A DNA stretch of 52,288 nucleotides from Hyphomonadaceae bacterium (GTDB taxonomy: Bacteria > Pseudomonadota > Alphaproteobacteria > Caulobacterales > Aquidulcibacteraceae), in the NCBI GenBank assembly GCA_016791445.1, contig JAEUMP010000019.1:1-52288 (forward strand), given 5' to 3'. Below the pieces are notes generated by a model. That model was not told where the DNA came from and searched no databases. It saw only the letters and a program-made list of their open reading frames with translations. A program made the translations under genes and the position numbers. This document shows, piece after piece, positions 26,117-34,961 of this stretch. Positions within the stretch are counted from its first letter, which is position 1. Each line of letters starts with the position of its first letter.

Positions 26117-26829
26117 CGTCCCTGCGCCGCGTGCTCGTCACCCGCGCCGAACCCGGCGCCTCGGAGACGGCGGCGCGGCTTCGGGCGCTGGGACACGAAG
26201 CGATCGTTGCGCCGATGCTCGTCATCGAGCCCGTCGCCGCCGATGCGGACATTGCCGGGTTTCAGGCCCTGCTCTTCACGAGCGCCAACGGCGTGCAAGC
26301 GTTTGCTCGGGCCAGTTCGTCGCGCAGCATCGCCGCATTCTGCGTCGGTGACGCCACCGGCGAGGCTGCAACTGCAAACGGTTTCACGAATGTTCGCATC
26401 GCCGGCGGCGATGTGCGGGCGCTCGCCGCGTTCGTTTCGCAATCGCTACGACCGGACGCAGGCGCACTGCTGCATGTGGCGGGCGCCGATCTCGCCGGCG
26501 ATCTCGTCGGCGCGCTGACTGCGGATGGTTTCACAGCGGAGCGACGCATCTTCTATCGCGCAGCGCCTGTGCGCCAACTGCCGATGCAGGTCCGCAACGC
26601 TTTGCCGTCGGACATCGACGTCGTGATGTTTCACAGCGCGCGCGGGTGCGCGGCGTTTCTCGACGTGGTCCGGAAAGACGCGCCTGCCGTGCAATGCCTG
26701 CAGCGAATCGCAGCGCTGTGCCTCAGTGCGGCGGTAGCGGATGTCGCACGTTCCTGTGCGTGGCGTACAATCGTTGTGGCGCAAGAGCCGCGCGAAGATG
26801 CGCTGCTGCGACTCCTCGTGGAAAATTAA
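26113..26829 (+). CDS. hemD: Uroporphyrinogen-III synthase
   Basis: The 238-residue protein starts at GTG 26113, overlapping the hemC stop. It shows the HemD pattern RRVLVTRAEPGASETAARLRALGHEAIVAPML, LLFTSANGVQAF and DVVMFHSARGCAAF. Sequence is weakly conserved in this family, but the position after hemC settles the call. It cyclises hydroxymethylbilane with inversion of ring D. Confidence 0.9.
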   Translation: MTSLRRVLVTRAEPGASETAARLRALGHEAIVAPMLVIEPVAADADIAGFQALLFTSANGVQAFARASSSRSIAAFCVGDATGEAATANGFTNVRIAGGDVRALAAFVSQSLRPDAGALLHVAGADLAGDLVGALTADGFTAERRIFYRAAPVRQLPMQVRNALPSDIDVVMFHSARGCAAFLDVVRKDAPAVQCLQRIAALCLSAAVADVARSCAWRTIVVAQEPREDALLRLLVEN

Positions 26830-26913
26830 GCTTCCCCCGGCGCGAACACCTGTAGAGCTATCGCGGTCGAATCGGTCAGATTCGGCGTGAGCGAAGAGAC
26901 CTCAGGGGCGACG

Positions 26914-27888
26914 ATGAGCGCGAGCGATCAACCGATCGATGCGGAATGGGAGCCGGCCGGCGCCGACAGGACGCGCAAACGCGAGTCCGCAGGACCGGAG
27001 AACGGCGTCACGCTCGGCGCGGCGATAACGATGTCGGTCGTGGCCGCATTCGCCGGCGCCGGCATGGGCGCGACTGCCGCGCATACTCCGATGTTCGACA
27101 AGAAGAGCGACGCCGGCCCCGACGCCGTCCCGCAGATTCCGCTCAACGACACCAGCGCGTTGGAAGCGCGGCTGAAGGAAATCGAAGCGAAGTTCACCGC
27201 CGTCGAAACGGCGGCGGTCGATCCTGCCGATCCATCGCTGACGGGACGCATGATGGCGCTGCAGGAGAGCGTGGCGTCGCTGCAGGCGCGTATCGGCGGC
27301 GCCGACTTCGCCACGATCGCGGCACAGGTGCAGCGTCTCCAGGCCGAAACCGACACCATCCGCGCACAATCGGAGTCCGCGGCTATCGCCGCGCGCGCAG
27401 CGTTCGCCGTCGCGGCCGCCTCGGAAGCGGCGCGCGCGTCAGGACCGTTCGAACAGGCCTACGCCACACTTGAATCGATCCTGCCCGGCAATCCCAACAT
27501 CGTCGCGCTCGCACCGCTCGCCCGCGCGGGCGCGCCGTCGCGGCAGGAATTGAAGGAACAGTTCTCCTCGATGGAGGACGACATCATCCGCGCCGCTCGC
27601 GTCAGCGCCTCCGGGGCCGGCTTCTGGGGACAGGTGCAGGCCTTCCTCGCACAATTCGTCACCGTGCAGCGCACCGGCGAAAGCGACACGCCCGTCGGCA
27701 TGGTCGAACGCGCGAGCGGACGACTGGCAAGCGACGATGTCGCCGGCGCCGTGGCCGAACTTTCCCGCCTGACGGGCCCGGCAGCGCAAGTCGCCGGCCC
27801 GTGGGTTCAGCGCGCCCGCGCGCGGCTTGAGATCGACGCGCGTCTCGCCGCGATCCGTCAGGACCTTTCGCGAGGCCGCACCACATGA
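26914..27888 (+). CDS. Alphaproteobacterial Mic60/mitofilin-type membrane protein
   Basis: The protein of 324 residues has a charged N-terminus, one membrane helix (GAAITMSVVAAFAGAGMGATAA), and a periplasmic region with coiled coil (LEARLKEIEAKFTAVE..., ALQESVASLQARI). A C-terminal domain (FWGQVQAFLAQFVTVQRTG... to ARARLEID) matches mitofilin/Mic60. Mic60 homologues in alphaproteobacteria are encoded in exactly this place, next to hemC, hemD and hemY, and are linked to membrane curvature and cristae origin. The ATG at 26914 has AGGGG upstream; GTG at 26887 would add nine residues. It overlaps hemY by four bases. Confidence 0.82.
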   Translation: MSASDQPIDAEWEPAGADRTRKRESAGPENGVTLGAAITMSVVAAFAGAGMGATAAHTPMFDKKSDAGPDAVPQIPLNDTSALEARLKEIEAKFTAVETAAVDPADPSLTGRMMALQESVASLQARIGGADFATIAAQVQRLQAETDTIRAQSESAAIAARAAFAVAAASEAARASGPFEQAYATLESILPGNPNIVALAPLARAGAPSRQELKEQFSSMEDDIIRAARVSASGAGFWGQVQAFLAQFVTVQRTGESDTPVGMVERASGRLASDDVAGAVAELSRLTGPAAQVAGPWVQRARARLEIDARLAAIRQDLSRGRTT

Positions 27889-29309
27889 TCCGCGTCGCCG
27901 CCCTTCTCGTCGTCGCGGTGCTCGCCGCGCTGTTCACCTTCCAGGCCGCCACCTCGCCGGGGCGTGTGGAGATCGAATGGTTCGGCACGACCATCAAGAC
28001 GAGCGCGCTCTTCGCGGTCATCGCCGTGACGCTGTTCTTCGCCGTGCTGTTGCCGGTGCTGCGCTTCCTGATGGTGCTCGTCGACGCGCCCGGACGCCTC
28101 GGTCGCGCGCACCAGATCAACAAGCGCAAGAAGGGCCAGGAAGCGCTCGCTCTCGGCCTCATCGCGGCGGAAGCCGGTGAGTTCGACGAAGCGCGCAAGC
28201 ACGCCGAAAAGGCCGCCGAACTCGTCGAGGAGCCGCGTCTCACAAAATTGCTGGAAGCCCGCGCGGCGGAAGTCGCGGGCGACGTGCCCGCCGCCGAACG
28301 CGCCTACTCCGGCATGCTGCAGAACGAAGACACCGAGATCCTCGGCCGCAAGGGCCTTCTGCAAGCCGCACTGAAGCGCGGCGATCGCATTACCGCGATG
28401 TCCCACGCGGAAGCGGCGCTGCGTCTGTCCAAGTCCGCCACATGGCCCTTCACGACGCTGTTCGAACTGCAGGTGCAGTCGGGCGTCTGGGAAGGCGCCA
28501 TCGACACGCTCGACGAAGGCGAACGCCGCAAGCTGATCGACCAGAAGGCCGCCACGCGCCGCCGCGCCGTGCTGCTCAGCGCCGCTGCACACAAATGCGA
28601 ACGCGAGCGCCAGCCGGACAAGGCGTCGGAAATGGCGCAGCGCGCCGTGCGTCTCGCGCCGGGCTTCGCGCCCGCCGCCGCCATCGCCGCGCGCCTGCTC
28701 GTGCTCGATGGCAAGGCATGGAAAGCGCAGGCGGTGCTGGAGGAAGCGTGGGAAACCGCGCCGCACCCGGCGATCGCGCACGCGTACCGGGACATCAAGT
28801 CGGACGAGCCCGCTGTCGATCGTCAGCGGCGCATGATGGGCCTCGTCGAACTGAAGCCCGATCACCGCGAGAGCCGCATCATCGCCGCGGAAATCGCGAT
28901 GCAGCAGCTCAACTGGCAGGGCGCGTGGGACAATCTCGAACAGGCGTATCGCGAGAACCCCTCCTCTCGGATCTGCAATCTCTTCGCCGGCGTCTGCAAA
29001 GGCCGCGGCGACGATGAAGGCGCGCGCCGATGGATGGCGCAGGCCGCCGTCGCGCCGCGCGAAGCGGACTGGACGGATCTCGATCCCGAAGGCCCTGCAT
29101 TCCTCTATGACGACCAGGACTGGGCGCGGCTCGTCTACATGTTCGGCGACGCCGGCCAGCTGATTCACCCGCGCATGGAACGTGGCGGGCGGGATGTGGG
29201 CGCAGGCTCCGTGCTGGCGCTGCCGCCAGCCCTGCGCGGGGCGTCGGCAGCCGACGCCGCCGCCTGGACCGCCAACGATGCAGACTATCGCGACCAGGCG
29301 GCGGAGTAG
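27885..29309 (+). CDS. hemY: HemY-type heme biosynthesis membrane protein
   Basis: The 474-residue protein has two N-terminal membrane helices (about 1-20 and 40-66) with the HemY_N pattern PGRVEIEWFGTTIKTSALFAVIAV. A long TPR-type helical repeat region follows (for example AGEFDEARKHAEKAAEL and NWQGAWDNLEQAYRENPSSRI). This proteobacterial HemY is distinct from protoporphyrinogen oxidase HemY of Bacillus; it is associated with heme synthesis but is not an enzyme by itself. It ends the hemC-hemD-mic60-hemY operon. Confidence 0.9.
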   Translation: MIRVAALLVVAVLAALFTFQAATSPGRVEIEWFGTTIKTSALFAVIAVTLFFAVLLPVLRFLMVLVDAPGRLGRAHQINKRKKGQEALALGLIAAEAGEFDEARKHAEKAAELVEEPRLTKLLEARAAEVAGDVPAAERAYSGMLQNEDTEILGRKGLLQAALKRGDRITAMSHAEAALRLSKSATWPFTTLFELQVQSGVWEGAIDTLDEGERRKLIDQKAATRRRAVLLSAAAHKCERERQPDKASEMAQRAVRLAPGFAPAAAIAARLLVLDGKAWKAQAVLEEAWETAPHPAIAHAYRDIKSDEPAVDRQRRMMGLVELKPDHRESRIIAAEIAMQQLNWQGAWDNLEQAYRENPSSRICNLFAGVCKGRGDDEGARRWMAQAAVAPREADWTDLDPEGPAFLYDDQDWARLVYMFGDAGQLIHPRMERGGRDVGAGSVLALPPALRGASAADAAAWTANDADYRDQAAE

Positions 29310-29387
29310 GCCGCTTGCGGCCCGCCCCAACCCCCGCTAGAACCCCCGCTTCCCGATGGGCCTCCCCCGGCCTGCCCGGACCGGATC

Positions 29388-29463
29388 GCCGCTTTAGCTC
29401 AGCCGGTAGAGCACATCATTCGTAATGATGGGGTCAGGTGTTCGAGTCACCTAAGCGGCACCA
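29388..29463 (+). tRNA. tRNA-Thr (anticodon CGT)
   Basis: The 76 bases fold as a complete cloverleaf. The acceptor stem is GCCGCTT/AAGCGGC, the D stem GCTC/GAGC, and the anticodon stem CATCA/TGATG around loop TTCGTAA with anticodon CGT. The T stem is AGGTG/CACCT around TTCGAGT. The discriminator is A and CCA is encoded. It reads ACG codons. Decayed integrase DNA begins 200 bases downstream, so this is a probable integration target. Confidence 0.95.
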
Positions 29464-29663
29464 ATTTTCCAAAAATCGGGCCTAAATCACACCGCCTCGC
29501 GGCGTCTCAAAACGGCTCGAACCCCTTCATTTTATTGCGTTTTTCGGCACGCCGGTTTGCGCGTCGCCGACGCGCGCCGTCTCGGCGCGTCTCGTTGCTA
29601 TTTCCAACAATTCGAGGACTTTTGGATCGCGAGTCACAAATTTCCAACGACTTTTTTGCCACG
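29464..29663. other. Intergenic scar between tRNA-Thr and integrase remnant
   Basis: This stretch, relatively T-rich for the window, holds no gene. It contains inverted CGCGCCG blocks (CGACGCGCGCCGTCTCGGCGCG) and two similar TTTCCAACAA/TTTCCAACGA tracts at about 29602 and 29641. It would correspond to the att-to-int spacer of a P4-type element. I could not find a second copy of the tRNA 3' end within the window by eye. Confidence 0.4.
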
Positions 29664-29868
29664 ATGAAGCTCTCAGACCTCACTTGCCGGAAGGCTGTCG
29701 CCGTCGAGCGGGTGCTCAAATGGAGCGACGGCGACGGCCTTTTCTGCCCGTCATGCCCAATGCAAAAATGAGTTGGCGATTGAGTTTCCGGCTTGATGGT
29801 CGCCAGACCGCAATGACTTTCGGCGCCTATCCGGAGATCAGCCTCATGAAGGCCCGCGACAAGCAGCG
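29664..29868 (+). pseudogene. Tyrosine-integrase N-terminal remnant (DUF4102/P4-type), frameshifted
   Basis: Frame one reads MKLSDLTCRKAVAVERVLKW and SDGDGLF. After a lost base in the T run near 29741 (CCTTTTCTG) the next frame continues LPVMPNAKMSWRLSFRLDGR, QTAMTFGAYPEISLMKARDKQR. Joined, these form the N-terminal arm-binding domain of P4-type integrases (SDGGGL..V.P.G.K.WR..YR..GK...+.LG.YPE+SL..AR). Similarity stops at about 29868; the catalytic domain is absent. The position right after a tRNA gene is where such integrases sit, so this is the remnant of an integrated element. Confidence 0.75.
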
Positions 29869-29869
29869 G

Positions 29870-30059
29870 AGCACGTTACGGCATCGGCGATGTGAGCGAG
29901 TTCCAACGCCTCCGACAACTGCGCATCTGATGCGCGCGGCGCCGCGAGGCACAGGGTGTCGCGCAGAGCGCCCGGCAGATTGTCGCCCGATTGCGGCGCA
30001 TGAGCGATCAGCTGCGAAGGATCGGCCCTTTCTCCCGGCGCGACGCCACTCACCGACAC
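29870..30059 (-). pseudogene. Possible ABC-transporter ATPase fragment (CydC/CydD-like)
   Basis: On the minus strand a short frame contains PSQLIAHAPQSGDNLPGALR then DTLCLAAPRASDAQLSEALE and LAHIADAV. This follows the Q-loop to helical-subdomain pattern of exporter-type ABC ATPases (VPQ..HLF.GT+R-NL.LA.P.ASD.EL..AL..A.+.D.V). No Walker A, signature or Walker B motif surrounds it, and flanking frames are unrelated. It looks like a gene scrap from recombination. The 30060-30210 bases beyond it hold nothing recognisable. Confidence 0.4.
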
Positions 30060-30214
30060 GCACGGCGTCGCGACGACGTAGAACTGGCGGCCCGGCGAAA
30101 AGCGCGGGCGAATTTTCGAACCATCGGCATCTGCCGCACGTCATGGCGGCGCTCGCTCGACCTCCACCGAGCTGCGCCGACGGGCGCACCGAGCCGGGGG
30201 TCGGAAATATTTAG

Positions 30215-30228
30215 TTAGTGCTCACTAG
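30215..30228. promoter_or_regulatory. TAGTG-N2-CACTA operator, site 1 (TonB receptor promoter)
   Basis: TTAGTGCTCACTAG is a palindrome 134 bases before the TonB-dependent receptor start, in a T/A-rich patch. The core TAGTG-N2-CACTA is perfect. It is one of four such sites, all in promoter regions of the same sugar module. Confidence 0.75.
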
Positions 30229-30361
30229 ATTTTTTTGGGCGACTGCGTCAGAAGTAGCGTGAGAGGACACGGGGAGCGGTCGATGAACCGCACGTCGGTC
30301 GGGCTACGGCGCGCTGACGACACACCAAAAAGCTGTCCAGAGATCGCGAAGGGAGGTTTAT

Positions 30362-32638
30362 ATGCCTAGAAATTGGACACTTCGGGTGGGCGTAGCAGCC
30401 ATCGCCTTCGGCGGACTGACAGTCGCCGGGGCGCAGGCTCAAACGGTCGCCGATGGCGCCAATCGCGCTGAATCCCGAAACACTGTCGAGGAAGTGGTCG
30501 TCTCCGCCCAGCGCCTTGAAGAGAGCCTTCAGAAGGTGCCCGTCGCGGTGACCGCCATCACGGGCGCGGATCTCGACAGCCGGAAACTGAATGACCTGAC
30601 CCAGATCACACTGGTCGCGCCGAGCTTTCAGACCACGGCCGACAACGCATTCTCGCTTCGTGGCATTGGAAGTTCGATCTTCCTCCCGACCGTGGACTCC
30701 AGCATCGGCGTGATGGTGGACGACGTGTCCCTCGGGGTGCCGCTCTTCCAGAGCAATGGCGTCTTCAACGATATCGCGCGCGTGGAAGTCCTGCGCGGGC
30801 CGCAAGGGATCCTGTTCGGGCGCAACGCATCGGCGGGGCTCCTGCACGTCATCACCAACAAGCCCCGGCTTGGAGAGACGAGTGGCCGGATCGGCGCCGA
30901 GTACAACAATCGCGACACTGCGGAAGGCGGCAATTTCGGCGGCGTCTTGCGCGGTACGTTGAACGTCCCCGTCACTGAGAATTCGGCGCTGCGGATCAAC
31001 CTGTTGACCTCGCACCAGGATCCCGTCGCCAAGGCCGTCGTCACCGCGCCAGCGGGCTCACGGATCGAGCAGGACCAGACCCGCGTCGCCGGCCGGGTGA
31101 AGTATCTGTGGGAGCCGACGGAGGCCACAGACTTCTATGTGACCGCCGACTACAGCCGCGAACGTGGCGCGGGCGGCATCTGGGACAGAACGCTGCGCAC
31201 CCTGGGCGCGGGCGCGTACGCGGCGCCGCTCGCGGCCATCGGCGCCACGCCGGGACCGAACAATCTGCGGTATGGCATCGACTCGCCGTCGGGCAATTAC
31301 CGCAGCGTGGACACATACGGCGCCTCGGCGACGATCTCGCATCAGCTGTCCCCCAACTTCACGCTGACCAGCGTGTCGGCGTGGCGGGCGTTTGATCTGC
31401 AGCTGAACCTCGACACGGACTATTCGGTCGCGGACGTGTTCAACACGAACCGCAACAACACCAATTACCGTCAGTTCTCCGAGGAATTGCGCCTGGCGTT
31501 CAATGCCGACCGGATCGACGGTCAAGTCGGCCTCTACGCCTTCTCATCCGTGACCAAGGCCAGCACCCAGCTCTTCGCCTCGCTGCTGTCCGGCGTGCCG
31601 AACCTCTTCGGGGGCGACTTCAGCGCCCGCAACACCGGCGACAGCCTCGCAGCGTTCGGACAGGTGAACTTCCATCTCACGGACGACCTCACACTCCTCG
31701 CGGGCGGCCGCCTCACGCGTGACAAGGTGGCGGTCACCACGACCCAGGATGTCGGCACTTACGTCGTCGCGCCGGGGCTCTACGGTCCGTCGGGAACGTT
31801 CCGCTTCAGCGAGACCGAGACCAACTTCAGCTACAAGATCGGCGCGCAGTACGATTTCACGCCCGACGTGATGGGCTATCTGACCTTCGCGACCGGATAC
31901 AAGGGCCCAGCCTACCCGCAGAATCTCGGCTCCTCGGCGTTCAATCCCTACATCGAGCCCGAGACCGTCGAAGACATCGAGGCGGGTCTGCGGTCCACGA
32001 TGTTCGACAACAGGCTTCGCCTGAACGTCTCCGCGTTCCACGAACAGTTCGAGGACTTCCAGACCCAGACGTACGACTCCGTCGCCGCACTCTTCCGCCT
32101 CGCAAACGCCGGCGGCGTGCGTTCATACGGCGTGGAACTGGAAGGTTCTGCAAAGCCGATCGACAATCTCACGGTCAATTTCGGCGCCACGCTTGCGTCC
32201 ACGGAGTTCACGGACTTCGTCACCACCTGCTACCCGAACCAGACGGTGGCTGAAGGCTGCGTCGCTGGCCGCACGCAGGCCAAGGGCCTCGCCCCTCCCG
32301 GCGCGCCGCGCTTCACGACAACGCTGCAAGCGCTGCACGAAATCCCGTTGGGCGAAAACAGCCTGACCCTTGAGGCCAACTGGTTCCACCGCTCGAAGGT
32401 CAACTTCTCACCGAACGGCGACCCCGGCACGGCCCTGGGAAGCATCGACACCTTCGGCGCCAGCGCCACCTATCGCCTGGGAGACCGCTTCGACTTCTCG
32501 CTGTTCTGCCGCAACTGCAGCGATGAGCGGGTGCCGACCTTCCTGTCCCATGTGACGGCGGATCCGCTGGCGATCCTGCAGTCCTGGAATTTCAACTCCG
32601 TGCGCACCATCGGCGCCTCGGTCAACTACAGTTTCTGA
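30362..32638 (+). CDS. TonB-dependent outer-membrane receptor
   Basis: The 758-residue protein has a signal peptide (cleavage after AGAQA, residue 26), a TonB-box-like VEEVVVSAQR, and a plug domain with VPVAVTAITGADLDSRKLNDL and VEVLRGPQGILFGRNASAG. A 22-strand barrel ends in the typical aromatic VNYSF. This is the sphingomonad/caulobacter type of receptor, which often takes up glycans or plant compounds rather than iron. It is the first gene of the sugar module, has an operator-like palindrome upstream and a terminator downstream, and likely imports the substrate across the outer membrane. Confidence 0.93.
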   Translation: MPRNWTLRVGVAAIAFGGLTVAGAQAQTVADGANRAESRNTVEEVVVSAQRLEESLQKVPVAVTAITGADLDSRKLNDLTQITLVAPSFQTTADNAFSLRGIGSSIFLPTVDSSIGVMVDDVSLGVPLFQSNGVFNDIARVEVLRGPQGILFGRNASAGLLHVITNKPRLGETSGRIGAEYNNRDTAEGGNFGGVLRGTLNVPVTENSALRINLLTSHQDPVAKAVVTAPAGSRIEQDQTRVAGRVKYLWEPTEATDFYVTADYSRERGAGGIWDRTLRTLGAGAYAAPLAAIGATPGPNNLRYGIDSPSGNYRSVDTYGASATISHQLSPNFTLTSVSAWRAFDLQLNLDTDYSVADVFNTNRNNTNYRQFSEELRLAFNADRIDGQVGLYAFSSVTKASTQLFASLLSGVPNLFGGDFSARNTGDSLAAFGQVNFHLTDDLTLLAGGRLTRDKVAVTTTQDVGTYVVAPGLYGPSGTFRFSETETNFSYKIGAQYDFTPDVMGYLTFATGYKGPAYPQNLGSSAFNPYIEPETVEDIEAGLRSTMFDNRLRLNVSAFHEQFEDFQTQTYDSVAALFRLANAGGVRSYGVELEGSAKPIDNLTVNFGATLASTEFTDFVTTCYPNQTVAEGCVAGRTQAKGLAPPGAPRFTTTLQALHEIPLGENSLTLEANWFHRSKVNFSPNGDPGTALGSIDTFGASATYRLGDRFDFSLFCRNCSDERVPTFLSHVTADPLAILQSWNFNSVRTIGASVNYSF

Positions 32639-32663
32639 AGACCGCCTGACACTTCCTCCCCTC

Positions 32664-32701
32664 GCCGGGCGATGGCGCACATGCGTCTCGCCCGGCTTTT
32701 T
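32664..32701 (+). terminator. Rho-independent terminator after the TonB receptor
   Basis: The stem GCCGGGCGA / TCGCCCGGC with a 15-base loop is followed directly by TTTTT. It separates the receptor transcript from the tetR gene. Confidence 0.8.
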
Positions 32702-32739
32702 CCCTTCCGGCGCACGATGCGCGCGCAGTTCGCTGGCGT

Positions 32740-33447
32740 ATGGCGTCCGCAGACGATACCACGGGGTTTCTCGATGAGAGCCTCATGACCAAGAAACCCA
32801 TCAAGCGCCGCAAGGAAGGCGATGCCCCTGTGGCTCCGGTCGCCTTGGGAACGCGCCAGCGCCGCGGTCGCGAACGGCGTGCTGAAATTCTGAAGGTCGC
32901 ACGCAAGCTGTTTGCGCAGCACGGCTTTCGCGGCACGAGCCTCGCCATGCTCGCGGAAATCGTCGGCATGACGGACGCAGGCCTCCTCTATCACTTCCCG
33001 AGCAAGAACCGCCTGCTCCTCGCGGTCCTCGAAGAGACCGACGCCGCTCAGGAATCACGGATGGCCGGTGGCGTCGATACGTCGGACGCCAGCTACATCT
33101 CTGCGTGGGCGGAGTTCGGAAAGGTTCTCGAAGACGACCCCGTCCTGACCGCGCTGGACGTGCTCATTTCGGCAGAGCACCTGCAGACGGAGTCTGATTT
33201 CAACGAGTACTTCCGGAAACGGTACGAGAGCTTCCGCAAGAGACTCGTCCGCTCGTTCGAAGCGGGGCGCGCAGCAGGCGTTTTCAGAAAGGACTTCGAC
33301 CCACACACCGAGGCCGTCCTGATGCTCGCGACGCTCGATGGACTGCGGCTGCAGTGGCTGCTCAGCGACGGAAAAATCTCGATGGCCGACGCGATGCGTT
33401 ACTTCATTCGGCACATGGAAGCGCGCATCCGCGTGCAAACGAAGTAA
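32740..33447 (+). CDS. TetR/AcrR-family regulator of the sugar module (module A)
   Basis: The 235-residue protein has a TetR helix-turn-helix at about 50-95 (RRAEILKVARKLFAQHGFRGTSLAMLAEIVGMTDAGLLYHFPSK) and a helical C-terminal domain. An ATG at 32785 (MTKKPIKRRKEG) is an equally possible start; neither has a strong ribosome site. It is the only regulator inside module A, where four copies of TAGTG-N2-CACTA lie in the promoter regions, so it is the natural candidate to bind them as repressor, released by a sugar or sugar derivative. No such site lies just before its own gene. Confidence 0.88.
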   Translation: MASADDTTGFLDESLMTKKPIKRRKEGDAPVAPVALGTRQRRGRERRAEILKVARKLFAQHGFRGTSLAMLAEIVGMTDAGLLYHFPSKNRLLLAVLEETDAAQESRMAGGVDTSDASYISAWAEFGKVLEDDPVLTALDVLISAEHLQTESDFNEYFRKRYESFRKRLVRSFEAGRAAGVFRKDFDPHTEAVLMLATLDGLRLQWLLSDGKISMADAMRYFIRHMEARIRVQTK

Positions 33448-33474
33448 CGCCCCAGACGCGACTTGCGCAAAAAC

Positions 33475-33488
33475 CTAGTGACCTCTAG
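33475..33488. promoter_or_regulatory. TAGTG-N2-CACTA operator, site 2 (symporter promoter)
   Basis: CTAGTGACCTCTAG lies 34 bases before the symporter start and 27 bases after the tetR stop. It has one mismatch to the core (CTCTA for CACTA), the weakest of the four copies. Confidence 0.65.
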
Positions 33489-33521
33489 AAATTCGATGCA
33501 GTCACTTGGTCAGGAGCGCAC

Positions 33522-34961
33522 ATGGAAGTCGCATCGGCGCCAGCGTCACCGGCCGATACGCCGCATCGCGTCAATGTCCCGACCAAACTTACCTATGGCG
33601 TAGGTCAGCTCGTCGACGCGATCGCCGCAACGTTGCTGCCGGCGTTCCTGTTCTTCTACCTGACGGCCGTGTGCGGACTGTCCGGCTTTCTCGCCGGACT
33701 CAGCATGCTCATCACGCTGATCATCGACGCCATTGCGGATCCCTTCATCGGCGCCCTCTCCGACAACACGCGATCACGCTGGGGCCGGCGGCATATCTTC
33801 ATGTTCGCCGCACTCGTGCCGCTGGCGATCAGTATCGGGCTCCTGTTTTCAATTCCCGAGGTGCTGAGCGAGTTTCACATCTTCCTGTACGTGACAGGCG
33901 TTTCCATCGTGCTTCGCCTCAGCTACTCGGCGTACACCCTTCCTCACGCGGCGCTCGGCGCGGAACTCTCGCAGGACTATCTCGAACGATCCAGCATTGC
34001 GGCCTATCGGCTGACATTCAATTCGGTCGGCTCGTTCATCCCGATCGTGCTGGGCTATTCGGTTTTTCTCACCGGATCCGAAGGCGTACTGGATCGCGGC
34101 GCCTACTCGCCATTCGCCTGGACTTGCGCCGCCCTGCTGCTCGGCGCGGGACTCTTCTGCAGCATCGCAACGCTCCGGTTGCGCCATGGCTTGTACGTGG
34201 CGCCCTCGCATGAAGGCAATCTCGGGCGCGCGCTTCTCCACGACGTCCTGAACCTCGCACGTCACCGCTCTGCACGCATTCTCGTGGGCGTGGTGCTGAT
34301 GTTCAACATCGCGCAAGGCGTGGTGATCAATCTGAACCTTCACGCCAACAAGTATTTCTGGAACCTCTCGGAAGAAGGCATGAGGGTCGTCGGCCTGTCG
34401 CAGCCGATCGGAATCCTGCTTGGCGCCCTGATCGGCGCGTGGTGCGCGCGTCATTTCGAGAAGAAGCCCGTGGTCGCCTACGGACTTGTCGCCATGTGCT
34501 TCGTGGAAGCCGCCATCCCCCTTTTGCGGATCACCGGCGTCGTCCCGGACAACGAACAGGTCATCCTGGCGCTGGTCATCCCGGGACGCATGATCATGTA
34601 CATCGCCTACATGGCGCTGCTCATCAGCTTCACGTCCATGGTTGCAGACGCGGCGGACGAACACGAACAGATCTATGGCGTTCGACGGGAAGGCCTCTTC
34701 TTTGCGGGCGTCGCATTCGCCACGAAGGCCGCTGCGGGATTCGGCGGACTCTGGGCCGGCATGGTGCTGGATATGATCGGCTTCCCGAAAGCGCCGAACG
34801 AGGCGCCCATCGACCCGGAAGTCGTCACGCGGCTCGGCTATGCGGCAGGTCCCGTGGCGGCGGCGCTGACCATGATCTGCGTGGTCATCCTGATGGGCTA
34901 CCGCCTCGACAAGAAGCGTCACACCGCCATTCTCGAAGAACTCAATCGTCGGCGCGTCTAG
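33522..34961 (+). CDS. MFS sugar transporter of the GPH (glycoside-pentoside-hexuronide:cation) type
   Basis: The 479-residue protein has 12 predicted membrane helices. KLTYGVGQLVDAIAATLLP and the loop 2-3 motif DAIADPFIGALSDNTRSRWGRRH are the MelB/GPH signature. These carriers import glycosides or sugars with Na+ or H+. In module A it would bring the intact glycoside, or a released sugar, from the periplasm to the cytoplasmic GH116 and Nag-type enzymes. GGAGC precedes the ATG. Its TAG shares CTAG with the convergent kinase stop. Confidence 0.88.
   Translation: MEVASAPASPADTPHRVNVPTKLTYGVGQLVDAIAATLLPAFLFFYLTAVCGLSGFLAGLSMLITLIIDAIADPFIGALSDNTRSRWGRRHIFMFAALVPLAISIGLLFSIPEVLSEFHIFLYVTGVSIVLRLSYSAYTLPHAALGAELSQDYLERSSIAAYRLTFNSVGSFIPIVLGYSVFLTGSEGVLDRGAYSPFAWTCAALLLGAGLFCSIATLRLRHGLYVAPSHEGNLGRALLHDVLNLARHRSARILVGVVLMFNIAQGVVINLNLHANKYFWNLSEEGMRVVGLSQPIGILLGALIGAWCARHFEKKPVVAYGLVAMCFVEAAIPLLRITGVVPDNEQVILALVIPGRMIMYIAYMALLISFTSMVADAADEHEQIYGVRREGLFFAGVAFATKAAAGFGGLWAGMVLDMIGFPKAPNEAPIDPEVVTRLGYAAGPVAAALTMICVVILMGYRLDKKRHTAILEELNRRRV

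Noticed and set aside
29535-30218. Several short open frames after tRNA-Thr as real genes
   Set aside because: None has a ribosome site or complete domain; the only similarities are partial (integrase N-terminus, ABC fragment) and are broken.
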